A stretch of DNA of 9,575 nucleotides from an uncultured Bacillota bacterium (GCA_947302945.1 CAMYWZ010000023.1:1-9575); one strand, 5' to 3'; counted from the first letter of the stretch, positions 1 to 6,695 are shown. Numbers and translations: made by a program. The notes: generated from the sequence alone by a model not told the origin.

Positions 1-22
1 CGCACCATCAGGGACGGTTCTC
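1..22. repeat. Partial dispersed repeat, inverted copy of 2694-2715
   Basis: The first 22 bases of the window are the exact reverse complement of 2694-2715 (core GGGACGGTTCTC here, GAGAACCGTCCC there). The match runs to the window edge, so the element may continue outside. A small inverted repeat (TCCCG 21-25 with CGGGA 30-34) follows it. GGGACGGT-type termini resemble the REP/MITE-like repeats of clostridial genomes that are often linked to REP-associated tyrosine transposases. That assignment is from general knowledge and was not tested here. Confidence 0.6.
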
Positions 23-35
23 CCGGTGCCGGGAC

Positions 36-791
36 TCAGATACCTCTAAGCTGCGTGTTGGGGATGAACTCCTGCGCAGCTTTTTGCATGGCTTCCATGG
101 TTTCGCGGGGGGCGGCGGTGAACTTCTGGTCGTCGGGGAGGCTGTTGTAGTCGCAGCCGGAACCGAGGATGTCGCCGGAATCGGCGAAGCTCTGAAGGAA
201 GTAGGCCGGGGCGCCGGCGAAGTCTTTCGCGATGGCGCGGATGTCGTCGACGGTGTGCAGCTGTGCCACGACAGTGGTCCTGAATTCGTGCTCGACGCCG
301 CTTTCGCGTATGAATCTTGCGGAGAGCAGGGTGCTTTCGTACAGGATGGCGGTGCTGCTTTCGGGAAGGCCGGTGGTGGCGGCGTATTTCTCCCGACAGT
401 TCTTAAGGTCCATGGCTACGTAGTCCACGATGCCCGCGGAAAGCAGGGCGCGCAGCCGCTCGGGGTTGGTGCCGTTGGTGTCGAGCTTTATGGCGTAGCC
501 TATGTCCTTGACCTGCTTTAAGAAGTCCAGGATCCCGGTCTGCATCAGGGGCTCGCCGCCTGTGACGGCAAGGCCTGTGAGCCTTCCGAAGCGCTCCCTG
601 AGAAAGTCCAGGACTTCCTGCTGGTCAAGAAGTCCGGTCTCCTCGAGCGTGACTTTAAGCTCCGCCGGGTCCACCAGCGAAGCGTTGTGGCAGAACGGGC
701 AGCGCAGGTTGCAGCCCGGTGTGAATATCGTTGCCGCCAGCCTTCCGGGGAAGTCCAGCAGTGTCAGTTTCTGTATTCCGGCTATGTTCAT
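36..791 (-). CDS. nrdG: Anaerobic ribonucleotide reductase activating protein (NrdG2-type radical SAM)
   Basis: A 251-residue radical-SAM enzyme expected to use a [4Fe-4S] cluster and S-adenosylmethionine to install the glycyl radical on class III ribonucleotide reductase or a related glycyl-radical enzyme in the cytosol. The N-terminal LLDFPG is followed by the cluster motif CNLRCPFC (Cys27, Cys31, Cys34, CX3CX2C). TGGEP lies at 77-81 (SAM binding) and KLDTNG at 102-107. The open frame extends 29 codons further upstream to 878. I chose the ATG at 789-791 because a perfect GGAGGT (797-802) sits 5 nt before it, the protein then begins at the family's usual N-terminus, and the longer version would run through the promoter. 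No nrdD is visible next to it, so its partner is elsewhere or the activase serves another glycyl-radical enzyme. Family call is firm; the exact partner is inferred. Confidence 0.88.
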   Translation of the reverse strand: MNIAGIQKLTLLDFPGRLAATIFTPGCNLRCPFCHNASLVDPAELKVTLEETGLLDQQEVLDFLRERFGRLTGLAVTGGEPLMQTGILDFLKQVKDIGYAIKLDTNGTNPERLRALLSAGIVDYVAMDLKNCREKYAATTGLPESSTAILYESTLLSARFIRESGVEHEFRTTVVAQLHTVDDIRAIAKDFAGAPAYFLQSFADSGDILGSGCDYNSLPDDQKFTAAPRETMEAMQKAAQEFIPNTQLRGI

Positions 792-810
792 ATCTGACCT
801 CCAGGCACAC

Positions 811-838
811 ATTTTAGCATAAATACGGGGCTTTTCAA
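811..838 (-). promoter_or_regulatory. Predicted sigma-A promoter of nrdG
   Basis: On the minus strand, TTGAAA (833-838) is followed after 16 nt by TAAAAT (811-816), with an extended -10 TG dinucleotide one base upstream (TGCTAAAAT). The start codon lies about 20 nt below the -10, giving a very short leader. The -35 hexamer overlaps the -35 of the divergent transketolase promoter. Prediction from sequence only. Confidence 0.55.
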
Positions 839-860
839 AGGGGGTCCGCAGTGATAAAAT
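832..860 (+). promoter_or_regulatory. Predicted sigma-A promoter of the transketolase genes
   Basis: TTTTCA (832-837), a 17-nt spacer and TAAAAT (855-860), with TGA immediately before the -10. The whole stretch closely matches the promoter in front of sufC at 4171-4199, which has the same -35, the same 17-nt spacer length, AAGGG at the spacer start and TGA before the -10. The -35 overlaps that of the divergent nrdG promoter on the other strand. Confidence 0.6.
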
Positions 861-894
861 ATTTACTGATGAAAGCACCAGATCGGAGGCAGCA

Positions 895-1701
895 ATGACT
901 ATAGCAGAACTTCAGGAAAAGGCGCGCAAGCTCAGGATAGACGAGGTGAAGATGATCACCGAAGCCGGCTCGGGCCATCCGGGCGGATCGCTGTCCGTAA
1001 CGGACATACTCGTCGCGCTTTATTATTCAAAAATGGACGTCTCGGTAGACGCCGAGCCCGGAAAACACGACATCTTCGTGCTCTCCAAGGGTCACGCGGC
1101 GCCCGCCCTTTACGCGGTCCTCGCGGACAAGGGATACTTCCCGCAGGAGGACATCTATTCGCTCAGAAAGCTCGGAAGCCACCTTCAGGGCCACCCGGAC
1201 AGCGCCAAGCTTCCCGGCGTGGACTGCAGCACCGGTTCGCTCGGGCAGGGCACTTCGGTGGCGGTCGGCATGGCGCGCGGTCTTAAGATCCAGGGCAGCC
1301 CCTACCACGTCTACTGCGTCTGCGGCGACGGCGAGCTTCAGGAGGGCCTCTGCTGGGAGGCCTTCATGTCAGCAGCCCAGTACAAGCTGGACAACCTCAC
1401 GGTCATCGTCGACAGGAACGGTCTTCAGATAGACGGCCGCGTGGACGACGTCATGAGCCTGGGGGATCTTTCGGCCAAGTTCTCGGCCTTCGGATTTGCG
1501 GTCGACACCATAGACGGCCACGATTTTACGGCCATACTCGCGGCTCTGGAGACCAAGGTCCCCGGAAAGCCTCACTGCATCATAGCTAACACCACGAAGG
1601 GCAGGGGCGTCTCCTTCATGGAGAACCAGGCCGGATGGCACGGCAACGCTCCCAACAAAGAGCAGTGCGCTCAGGCAGTAAAAGATCTGGAGGGCATGTA
1701 G
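895..1701 (+). CDS. tkt: Transketolase, N-terminal (TPP-pyrophosphate binding) subunit
   Basis: A 268-residue protein corresponding to the first domain of transketolase, which moves two-carbon ketol units between sugar phosphates in the non-oxidative pentose phosphate pathway, using thiamine diphosphate (TPP) and a divalent cation. Visible motifs are SGHPGG around residue 28, KGHAA at 65-69, and the TPP/metal motif GDGELQEG at 144-151 completed by Asn175 in DRNGLQIDG. Full-length transketolases are about 620-670 residues. Here the enzyme is split into two genes, as in many archaea and anaerobic Bacillota, and the two chains should assemble into one active site. The ATG is preceded by GGAGG at 885-889. 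The stop codon TAG abuts the next gene's ATG, so the subunits are translated together. The family is certain; substrate specificity within it (transketolase versus a specialised sugar-phosphate ketolase) cannot be read from sequence. Confidence 0.93.
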   Translation: MTIAELQEKARKLRIDEVKMITEAGSGHPGGSLSVTDILVALYYSKMDVSVDAEPGKHDIFVLSKGHAAPALYAVLADKGYFPQEDIYSLRKLGSHLQGHPDSAKLPGVDCSTGSLGQGTSVAVGMARGLKIQGSPYHVYCVCGDGELQEGLCWEAFMSAAQYKLDNLTVIVDRNGLQIDGRVDDVMSLGDLSAKFSAFGFAVDTIDGHDFTAILAALETKVPGKPHCIIANTTKGRGVSFMENQAGWHGNAPNKEQCAQAVKDLEGM

Positions 1702-2631
1702 ATGGCAGACAAGAAAGCTACCCGCCAAGGGTACGGCGCAGGCCTCGCGGAGCTTGCGAAGAAATACGACAACGTGGTGGCGCTGGACGCGGATCTGTGC
1801 GGCAGCGTAGGCACCAAGGAATTCGCCAAAACTTACCCGGAAAGGCACACAAACGCCGGGATAGCGGAGGCCAACATGCTCGGCATGGCGGCGGGAATGG
1901 CGCGCGTAGGGCTGGTCCCGTTCGCGGCGTCGTTCGCGGTATTCTGCCCGGGCAGAGCGTTCGAGATCATACGCAACGCGATATGCTATTCAAAGGTCAA
2001 CGTCAAGCTGGTCGGAAGCCACAGCGGCCTTACCGCAGGCCCGGACGGCGGCACCCATCAGGCCATCGAGGACATCGCGATCATGCGATGCCTCCCGAAC
2101 ATGACTATCTTCGATCCCTGCGACTACAACCAGGCAAAGCAGATGGTCGAGGCCATGTACAGGATCGACGGCCCGGTCTACATGCGCACGGCAAGGGCGG
2201 CCACGCCCATACTTACGGCGGAGGATACGCCGTTTGAGCCCGGCAAGGTCCAGATCCTTCGCAAAGGCAAGGACATCGCCATCGCGGCCATAGGCGTCAT
2301 GAACGCGTGGGCTGTGGAAGCGGCTGAAAAGCTCGCGGAAGAAGGCATCCAGGCCACCGTCGTGAACATCCACACCATCAAGCCGCTGGACATCGAGGGC
2401 ATCAGAAAGGCGGCGCTTGAAAGCGGCGGAAAGCTCGTCGTCGTCGAGGACTGCAACATCTGCGGCGGCGTCGGCGAGGCGATAGCCTGCGGCCTCTTCG
2501 GCCAGCCCATAAAGCTCGCGCACGTAGCAATCATGGACCAGTTCGGCCAGTCCGGCGAGATGGACCAGCTCTTCGAGCTTTACGGCATCGACACCGCGTC
2601 CATAATCGCGAAGGCAAAGAGCATACTGTAA
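1702..2631 (+). CDS. tkt: Transketolase, C-terminal (pyrimidine-binding) subunit
   Basis: A 309-residue protein carrying the pyrimidine-binding (Pyr) and C-terminal domains of transketolase, complementing the preceding gene. The conserved Glu that activates the TPP aminopyrimidine is Glu56 in the segment NAGIAEANM. The SHSGLTAGPDGGTHQ region at 106-120 supplies His107 and His119, expected near the active site. The C-terminal third (about 190-309) has the Rossmann-like regulatory fold with VNIHTIKPLD. The start codon follows the upstream stop without any gap, and GGAGGG at 1690-1695, inside the end of the upstream gene, is a well-placed ribosome binding site. The similar E1-beta and DXS families share this architecture, but the two-gene order and sizes fit split transketolase best. 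A terminator follows 16 nt after the stop. Confidence 0.93.
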   Translation: MADKKATRQGYGAGLAELAKKYDNVVALDADLCGSVGTKEFAKTYPERHTNAGIAEANMLGMAAGMARVGLVPFAASFAVFCPGRAFEIIRNAICYSKVNVKLVGSHSGLTAGPDGGTHQAIEDIAIMRCLPNMTIFDPCDYNQAKQMVEAMYRIDGPVYMRTARAATPILTAEDTPFEPGKVQILRKGKDIAIAAIGVMNAWAVEAAEKLAEEGIQATVVNIHTIKPLDIEGIRKAALESGGKLVVVEDCNICGGVGEAIACGLFGQPIKLAHVAIMDQFGQSGEMDQLFELYGIDTASIIAKAKSIL

Positions 2632-2646
2632 AACCAGAACACATGG

Positions 2647-2682
2647 GTCCACCGGAGATTCATCCGGTGGATCTATTATTTT
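2647..2682 (+). terminator. Intrinsic terminator of the transketolase operon
   Basis: A perfect 9-bp stem, TCCACCGGA (2648-2656) with TCCGGTGGA (2663-2671), has a 6-nt loop and is followed by a U-rich tail ending in TTTT (2679-2682). It is placed 16 nt after the stop of the second transketolase gene. Confidence 0.85.
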
Positions 2683-2693
2683 GCCGTGAACTT

Positions 2694-2735
2694 GAGAACC
2701 GTCCCTGATGGTGCGGCACCAAAAGGACCGTCCCC
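2694..2735. repeat. Dispersed GACCGTCCC-type repeat element
   Basis: Positions 2694-2715 are the inverted copy of the window's first 22 bases. Within the element, ACCGTCCC occurs twice in direct orientation (2698-2705 and 2727-2734), with the imperfect palindrome GGTGCGGCACC (2710-2720) between the copies. It lies between two convergent terminators in otherwise empty sequence. The form resembles REP/MITE-like repeats of clostridial genomes. No transposase gene is in the window. Confidence 0.6.
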
Positions 2736-2742
2736 AAGGTGC

Positions 2743-2769
2743 AAAAAGGCGGGCCGTTTCCGGTCCGCC
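2743..2769 (-). terminator. Intrinsic terminator of the MFS transporter gene
   Basis: On the minus strand a GGCGGACCG/CGGCCCGCC stem (2761-2769 with 2748-2756, one A-C mismatch) has a 4-nt loop and is followed by TTTTT (2743-2747). It begins about 20 nt after the transporter's stop codon and converges on the transketolase terminator. Confidence 0.75.
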
Positions 2770-2789
2770 CTGATCGTCTTTCGAGGTAT

Positions 2790-4010
2790 TTACTGCTTCT
2801 TTTTCCGGGTGATGTAGAATACCAGGGAGATGGCTATCACCAAGCTGATTATGATCACCAGGTACATGGTGGAGTAGGCGGATGCCTTTACGGCATTGCT
2901 GGCGCCTTCGAGCGTTCCGCCGTTGCGGCTCTTGATGAGAGCGTCAGCCAGAAGCCCCGCAAGGTAGGGGCCGGAGAACTGTCCAAGGTCCTGTCCCAGG
3001 AAGAAGGTGTTGCTTCCCACGCCGCGCTTTTCGGCAGGAACGGAAGTCATGCAAAGCGCCTGAAGGTTGGGCAGCGCAACTCCGTATCCCAGAGCCGAAA
3101 ACACCGCCGCCACGATAAAGCCCGTCACGGTCTTCGACACCGAGAACATTATGAACGTCACGGCAAAGCACATCATCGAAGGCACAAGCACCTTCCTGTA
3201 TCCGAACTTGTCCGCAAGTCCGCCGGTGGCAAAGCGCAGCACCAGAATGCCTATTGCGTAGACCGTGTAGTAAAGACCGATGTTGGTGATCCCCAGCGTG
3301 TCGTTCGCGTAGATCAGCAGGAAGCCGCCTATGCAGGCGTAGGGGATGTTGAGGAAAGTCATGGTTATGGCCGAAGGGATGGCCTCCTTAGCCACTATAG
3401 TGTCGAAGCGGATGCGGTATTTGGCGTCCGCGGGAGCCGGCTTGCTGTAGACGAAGAAGCCTATGATCAGGCACACCGTCATGGCGCCGATGCAGGCAAG
3501 GAAGGTGGTCCTGTAACCGTAATTCCTGCTCAGCGAAAGTCCTATGCTCGGTCCTACCGCTTGTCCGAAGGCCTGGCCTAAGGAGAAGAAACTCACGCCC
3601 TTGGCGAAGCTTCCTTCCGGCAGGTTGTCGCATGCGATGGAGAGGGATATCGGAGCGGTCATGCCTATGCCCACGCCCTGCAGCAGCCTTCCGGCGATAA
3701 GCCAGGAAACGTTGGGGGCAAAGTAGAAGACCGTATACGAGCAGATCAGTATTATCGTAGCCAGCAGGTATATATTGCGCTTTCTGAAGCAGTCGAAGGC
3801 GGGGCTTGCCACCGGCCTTATCGCAAGAGCCGAAATGGCGAATATGCCGCTTACTATGCCTACCACCGATGCGGCCGCTCCCATGGAGCTTGCGTATTTA
3901 GGCACCAGCGACGTTATGGTCTGCTGACCCATGTGCTGGAACAGGTTCGCCACGAATATCAGTATGTACCCGCGGTTCCAGACTTTTGTGGGGGTATTTT
4001 CCCTCAGCAT
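2790..4010 (-). CDS. MFS family transporter, 12 predicted transmembrane helices
   Basis: A 406-residue integral membrane protein of the major facilitator superfamily. Hydrophobic segments are spaced as in the 6+6 helix fold, with a polar central loop around 190-210 and a basic cytoplasmic tail (RKKKQ). Family signatures include GGLADKFGYRKVL at 263-275 (the motif-A repeat between helices 8 and 9), a degenerate motif A around 69-79, GRLLQGVGIG at 107-116, and GQAFGQAVGPSIG at 145-157. The last resembles the antiporter motif C of drug-proton antiporters and has an echo at 339-352 (GQDLGQFSGPYLAG). These suggest a proton-coupled exporter, but the substrate is not identifiable. The ATG is supported by AAAGGAG (4017-4023) six nt upstream. 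It is a single gene with its own promoter and terminator, divergent from sufC. Confidence 0.88.
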   Translation of the reverse strand: MLRENTPTKVWNRGYILIFVANLFQHMGQQTITSLVPKYASSMGAAASVVGIVSGIFAISALAIRPVASPAFDCFRKRNIYLLATIILICSYTVFYFAPNVSWLIAGRLLQGVGIGMTAPISLSIACDNLPEGSFAKGVSFFSLGQAFGQAVGPSIGLSLSRNYGYRTTFLACIGAMTVCLIIGFFVYSKPAPADAKYRIRFDTIVAKEAIPSAITMTFLNIPYACIGGFLLIYANDTLGITNIGLYYTVYAIGILVLRFATGGLADKFGYRKVLVPSMMCFAVTFIMFSVSKTVTGFIVAAVFSALGYGVALPNLQALCMTSVPAEKRGVGSNTFFLGQDLGQFSGPYLAGLLADALIKSRNGGTLEGASNAVKASAYSTMYLVIIISLVIAISLVFYITRKKKQ

Positions 4011-4084
4011 GATGAACTCCTTTACAGCTGTTTGGTCAAACTGTTTCGGCAGGCGGAACTGTCCGGTCCGCCCGCGTATTCTGT

Positions 4085-4114
4085 ATTATATAACCTGAGA
4101 GGTATTTCTTGCAA
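4085..4114 (-). promoter_or_regulatory. Predicted sigma-A promoter of the MFS gene
   Basis: Minus strand TTGCAA (4109-4114), an 18-nt spacer and a consensus TATAAT (4085-4090), leaving a leader of roughly 70 nt before the ATG at 4010. Confidence 0.55.
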
Positions 4115-4170
4115 GATGAAGAAATGTGCTTTATTCTTGCAGGGCCGTAACTACAATTGCCTGTTTCCGC

Positions 4171-4199
4171 TTTTCAAAGGGCAGCGCAGATGATATAAT
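4171..4199 (+). promoter_or_regulatory. Predicted sigma-A promoter of the suf operon
   Basis: TTTTCA (4171-4176), a 17-nt spacer and consensus TATAAT (4194-4199) with an adjacent upstream TGA. The sequence CTTTTCAAAGGG and a CGCAG shortly before TGATA also occur in the transketolase promoter (832-860), so the two operons have near-identical promoters. Confidence 0.65.
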
Positions 4200-4208
4200 T
4201 ATTATTCC

Positions 4209-4222
4209 GCGGGGATGCCCGC
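4209..4222 (+). other. 5'-leader hairpin of the suf mRNA
   Basis: GCGGG (4209-4213) pairs with CCCGC (4218-4222) across a GATG tetraloop. It starts about 10 nt after the -10 box, so it would sit almost at the mRNA 5' end and could protect the transcript. It is too short to be a riboswitch. Confidence 0.45.
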
Positions 4223-4260
4223 AGCAATAACGACATTACAGACTCAAGAGGTCACAGAAC

Positions 4261-4989
4261 ATGCTCGAGATAAAAAATATAACGTTCGAGGCAGACGGCA
4301 GCCGGAAGATACTGGACGACATCAGCCTCACCATACCGGACGGAAAGCTCATATGCCTTACCGGTCCCAACGGCGGCGGCAAGACCACTCTGGCCAAGGT
4401 CATGGCCGGGGTACTTACCCAGACGAGTGGACAGATCATTCTCAACGGACAGGACATCAGCAGCCTGGATCCAACGGAGAGGGCAAAGGCCGGCGTAGCG
4501 TTCGCGTTCCAGCAGCCCGTAAGGTTCAAGGGCATCTCCATCAGGAAGCTGCTTTCGCTTGCGGCAGGCAGAGCGCTTTCGGACGAGGAGCTTAAAGCCG
4601 CGCTCGAAAACGTCGGCATGGTCGCGGAGCAGTACATGGAACGCCAGGTGGACACCCACCTTTCCGGCGGCGAGATCAAGAGGATAGAGATAGCCTCCGT
4701 CCTGCTTCGGGACGCTAAAGTCGCAATATTCGACGAGCCGGAGGCCGGCATAGACCTCTGGAGCTTCAACAACCTCATCCGCGTATTTGAGGAGATCAGG
4801 GACAGCCGCAAGTGCTCGCTGGTCATAATCTCGCACCAGGAGAGGATACTTTCGATCGCGGACGAGATCATCACCATCCAGAACGGAAAGCTCGGCCTTT
4901 CGGGCACCCGCGACAGCATATTCCCCAGACTCATCTGCAAGAACGACTGCACAGACAGGGGCATATGCAGAATGGAGGCCGCACAATGA
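4261..4989 (+). CDS. sufC: Fe-S cluster assembly ATPase SufC
   Basis: A 242-residue cytosolic ABC-type ATPase that, with the SufB-type scaffold encoded next, drives Fe-S cluster assembly. Motifs in order: Walker A GPNGGGKT (35-42), Q-loop AFQQPVRF (82-89), ABC signature LSGGE (134-138), Walker B VAIFDEP (154-160) with the catalytic Glu, and the H-loop His192 in IISHQ. KRIEIA after the signature is typical of SufC rather than a transporter ATPase. The C-terminus is unusual: three cysteines (226, 230, 236) in RLICKNDCTDRGIC. AGAGGT (4247-4252) sits 8 nt before the ATG. The gene overlaps the next by 4 nt (ATGA). No sufD, sufS or sufU is present in this operon, which fits the minimal SufBC-like (SMS) arrangement known from anaerobes and archaea. 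Confidence 0.93.
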   Translation: MLEIKNITFEADGSRKILDDISLTIPDGKLICLTGPNGGGKTTLAKVMAGVLTQTSGQIILNGQDISSLDPTERAKAGVAFAFQQPVRFKGISIRKLLSLAAGRALSDEELKAALENVGMVAEQYMERQVDTHLSGGEIKRIEIASVLLRDAKVAIFDEPEAGIDLWSFNNLIRVFEEIRDSRKCSLVIISHQERILSIADEIITIQNGKLGLSGTRDSIFPRLICKNDCTDRGICRMEAAQ

Positions 4990-5927
4990 GCGACATAGCA
5001 GAAAAGACCATAGACAGGAACACCGCGGACCTTTTAAAGCAGGTCGCGGATTTCGAGGGCAAATTCAAGGGCGCATTCAACATCCGCTCCAACGGAGGCT
5101 GCCTCGGCAGGAAATCTTCGGAAAACATAAAGATAGAGAGCAAGGCGGACAACCCCGGCCTGGATATTTACATCGCTCCGAACACCAAAGGGGAGACGGT
5201 CTTCATCCCGGCCTGCGTCACGGCGCCAGGCTTTGACGACCTCGTTTACAACGACTTCCACGTGGGCGAAGGCGCGTACGTCACCATCGTCGCCGGCTGC
5301 GGCATCCACACCGAGACCGGCGAGCCCGCGCGTCACAACGGTATACACCGCTTCCTTCTGGCAAAAGGCAGCCGCGTGCTCTACGTGGAGAAACACGTCG
5401 GCACCGGCTCTGACGACACGCAGAAGATCATAGACCCCGTCACCGAGTGCTTCCTTGACGAGGATTCCTACCTGGAGATGGACACCTCCCAGCTCGGCGG
5501 CGTCTCAAAAAGCACACGCAATACCAAGGCGGCGCTTAAGGACCGCGCAACCTTGGTCATCAAGGAGCGCCTCCTCACCGACAGGGACGAGACCGCCGAG
5601 ACCCACTTCTCCGTGGAGCTCAACGGCGTGGACAGCGGCGTCAACCTGATGAGCCGCTCCGTGGCCAGAGGCCATTCGCACCAGGCCTACCAGTCCGTCA
5701 TCATCGGCAACAACAAGTGCCACGGCCACTCCGAGTGCGACGCCATAATCGCCGAAAACGGCAAAGTGGACGCCACCCCGGAGCTCTACGCGAACAGCGG
5801 GGACGCGGAGCTCATCCACGAAGCCGCCATAGGCAAGATCGCCGGCGAGCAGATCATGAAGCTGCGCACCCTCGGCCTTACGCAGGAAGAAGCGGAAGCC
5901 GCCATCGTGGAAGGCTTCCTCGCATGA
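4986..5927 (+). CDS. sufB: SufB-like Fe-S cluster scaffold protein (minimal SufBC/SMS type)
   Basis: A 313-residue SufB/SufD-family protein, the beta-helix scaffold on which the cluster is built with SufC. Typical features are the segment VAGCGIHTE (103-110) with Cys105, RGHSHQ (228-233), CHGHSECDAII (245-255) with Cys245 and Cys251 corresponding to the conserved SufB core region, and the C-terminal signature ELIHEAAIGKIAGEQ (275-289). It is far shorter than classical SufB (about 460-495) but matches the roughly 310-residue scaffolds of archaea and anaerobes that work with SufC alone, presumably as a homodimer in place of SufB-SufD. The frame is open upstream to 4812. I start at the ATG at 4986 because of GGAGG at 4974-4978 (7-nt spacing) and the 4-nt overlap with sufC. 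Six cysteines (39, 77, 105, 155, 245, 251) are cluster-ligand candidates. Sulfur source is not evident locally. Confidence 0.9.
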   Translation: MSDIAEKTIDRNTADLLKQVADFEGKFKGAFNIRSNGGCLGRKSSENIKIESKADNPGLDIYIAPNTKGETVFIPACVTAPGFDDLVYNDFHVGEGAYVTIVAGCGIHTETGEPARHNGIHRFLLAKGSRVLYVEKHVGTGSDDTQKIIDPVTECFLDEDSYLEMDTSQLGGVSKSTRNTKAALKDRATLVIKERLLTDRDETAETHFSVELNGVDSGVNLMSRSVARGHSHQAYQSVIIGNNKCHGHSECDAIIAENGKVDATPELYANSGDAELIHEAAIGKIAGEQIMKLRTLGLTQEEAEAAIVEGFLA

Positions 5928-5928
5928 G

Positions 5929-6471
5929 ATGGACCCTATAAACGGTCAGGGGCGTCCGGAGTACGCGGACATACCCTACGGAAGGTCCACGATAGGCAGG
6001 GCCGGCTGCGAGGCCATAGCGTGCTACAACGCCATGGTCCTTTTGGGCAGGCCGGTGCCGTTCGCCGATGTCAAAGCCTACTTCGAAAAGCTCTTCAGGC
6101 GCGGGCTCGGCTGGGCTGCAGGCGGCATCCTGGGCGCCACGCCTATAGAGATACACATGTTTTTAAGAAAGCAAGGCGTCCGCTTCACCCGCATCCGCAG
6201 CGTCCGCAGCTTCAACAGGAAGAACGCCGCAGGGGAGCTCCCGCCCGGCGTCTTCATAATCTCATACTGGAACAAACCGATCATAAAGTATGGTTTCCAT
6301 ACAGTAGCGGTGGACTGCCGCAAGATGTTGGTCTATAATCAATACAACATTTCTGCAGACCCGGAGCCCATCACGGATATCAGCCGGCTCATGGAGGGCA
6401 ACTGGCGCTTCATCGGCGGGTCATACATCCCTTACGCATCAGGTCCGGAAACCACGAGGCAACAGTCATGA
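5929..6471 (+). CDS. Predicted C39/papain-like cysteine peptidase-fold protein
   Basis: A 180-residue protein with no signal peptide or membrane segment, so probably cytosolic. The N-terminal YADIPYGRS and AGCEAIACYNAMVLLG pattern (Cys27 at the start of a helix) and the later VFIISYWN (108-115), GFHTVAVD (122-129) and LVYNQYN (134-140) blocks match the layout of peptidase C39-like/papain-like folds. Cys27, His124 and Asn137 or Asn140 are the candidate triad. The oxyanion Gln usually six residues before the Cys is absent (Thr21 there), so activity may be altered or lost. It starts 1 nt after the sufB stop; no clear ribosome site is well placed, so translation probably depends on coupling. It overlaps the next gene by 4 nt. 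The fold assignment is from motif reading alone, and the function in a suf operon is unknown. Confidence 0.6.
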   Translation: MDPINGQGRPEYADIPYGRSTIGRAGCEAIACYNAMVLLGRPVPFADVKAYFEKLFRRGLGWAAGGILGATPIEIHMFLRKQGVRFTRIRSVRSFNRKNAAGELPPGVFIISYWNKPIIKYGFHTVAVDCRKMLVYNQYNISADPEPITDISRLMEGNWRFIGGSYIPYASGPETTRQQS

Positions 6472-6695
6472 ACGATCACAGAAAGAAAACAGCCGGAGCA
6501 GTCGGAGCTGCTGCCGTAATAATAATCTACTATGCGTTTTTCTTCGGCGTCATCGCGATGTCGGACGAGAGCAGGCTGATGAAGATCCTGCTGGGAATAG
6601 TCCCTGCAGTGCTGATCTTTGGGATAATCTACGTTTGCAGCCAGAGGATAAGAGAGATCAAAGGAGGAGAAGAAGATGATCTTGGTAAATACTGA
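6468..6695 (+). CDS. Small two-helix membrane protein, function unknown
   Basis: A 75-residue protein that I do not recognise. It has a short basic N-terminus (DHRKK), a hydrophobic segment at about 10-31, a short polar turn (SDESR), a second hydrophobic segment at about 38-57, and a charged C-terminus (RIREIKGGEEDD). The likely topology is a helical hairpin with both ends in the cytoplasm. It overlaps the preceding gene by ATGA and the following YbjQ-family gene by 20 nt. It is therefore co-translated with that gene and may act as its membrane anchor. The positional coupling supports it as a real gene despite its size. Confidence 0.65.
   Translation: MNDHRKKTAGAVGAAAVIIIYYAFFFGVIAMSDESRLMKILLGIVPAVLIFGIIYVCSQRIREIKGGEEDDLGKY

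Noticed and set aside
792..878. N-terminal extension of the nrdG reading frame to 878
   Set aside because: The extra 29 residues lack a ribosome site and cover the predicted divergent promoters. The ATG at 791 has a perfect GGAGGT.
1990..2652. 220-codon open frame opposite the transketolase C-terminal gene
   Set aside because: It is antisense to a clearly conserved gene, its composition is that of a mirror frame, and it begins within the transketolase terminator.
1..2735. nrdG-transketolase segment as a composite transposon
   Set aside because: Only a 22-bp inverted match is visible, with no transposase gene or target-site duplication, and the left copy is cut by the window edge.
2739..3581. 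280-codon open frame on the plus strand opposite the MFS gene
   Set aside because: It is a shadow of the GC-rich transporter gene, rich in Arg/His/Gly, with no recognisable domain, and it runs through the transporter's terminator.
4812..4985. Upstream extension of the sufB frame inside sufC
   Set aside because: The extension is out of frame with sufC coding sequence and low-complexity. The ATG at 4986 has GGAGG and the typical ATGA overlap.
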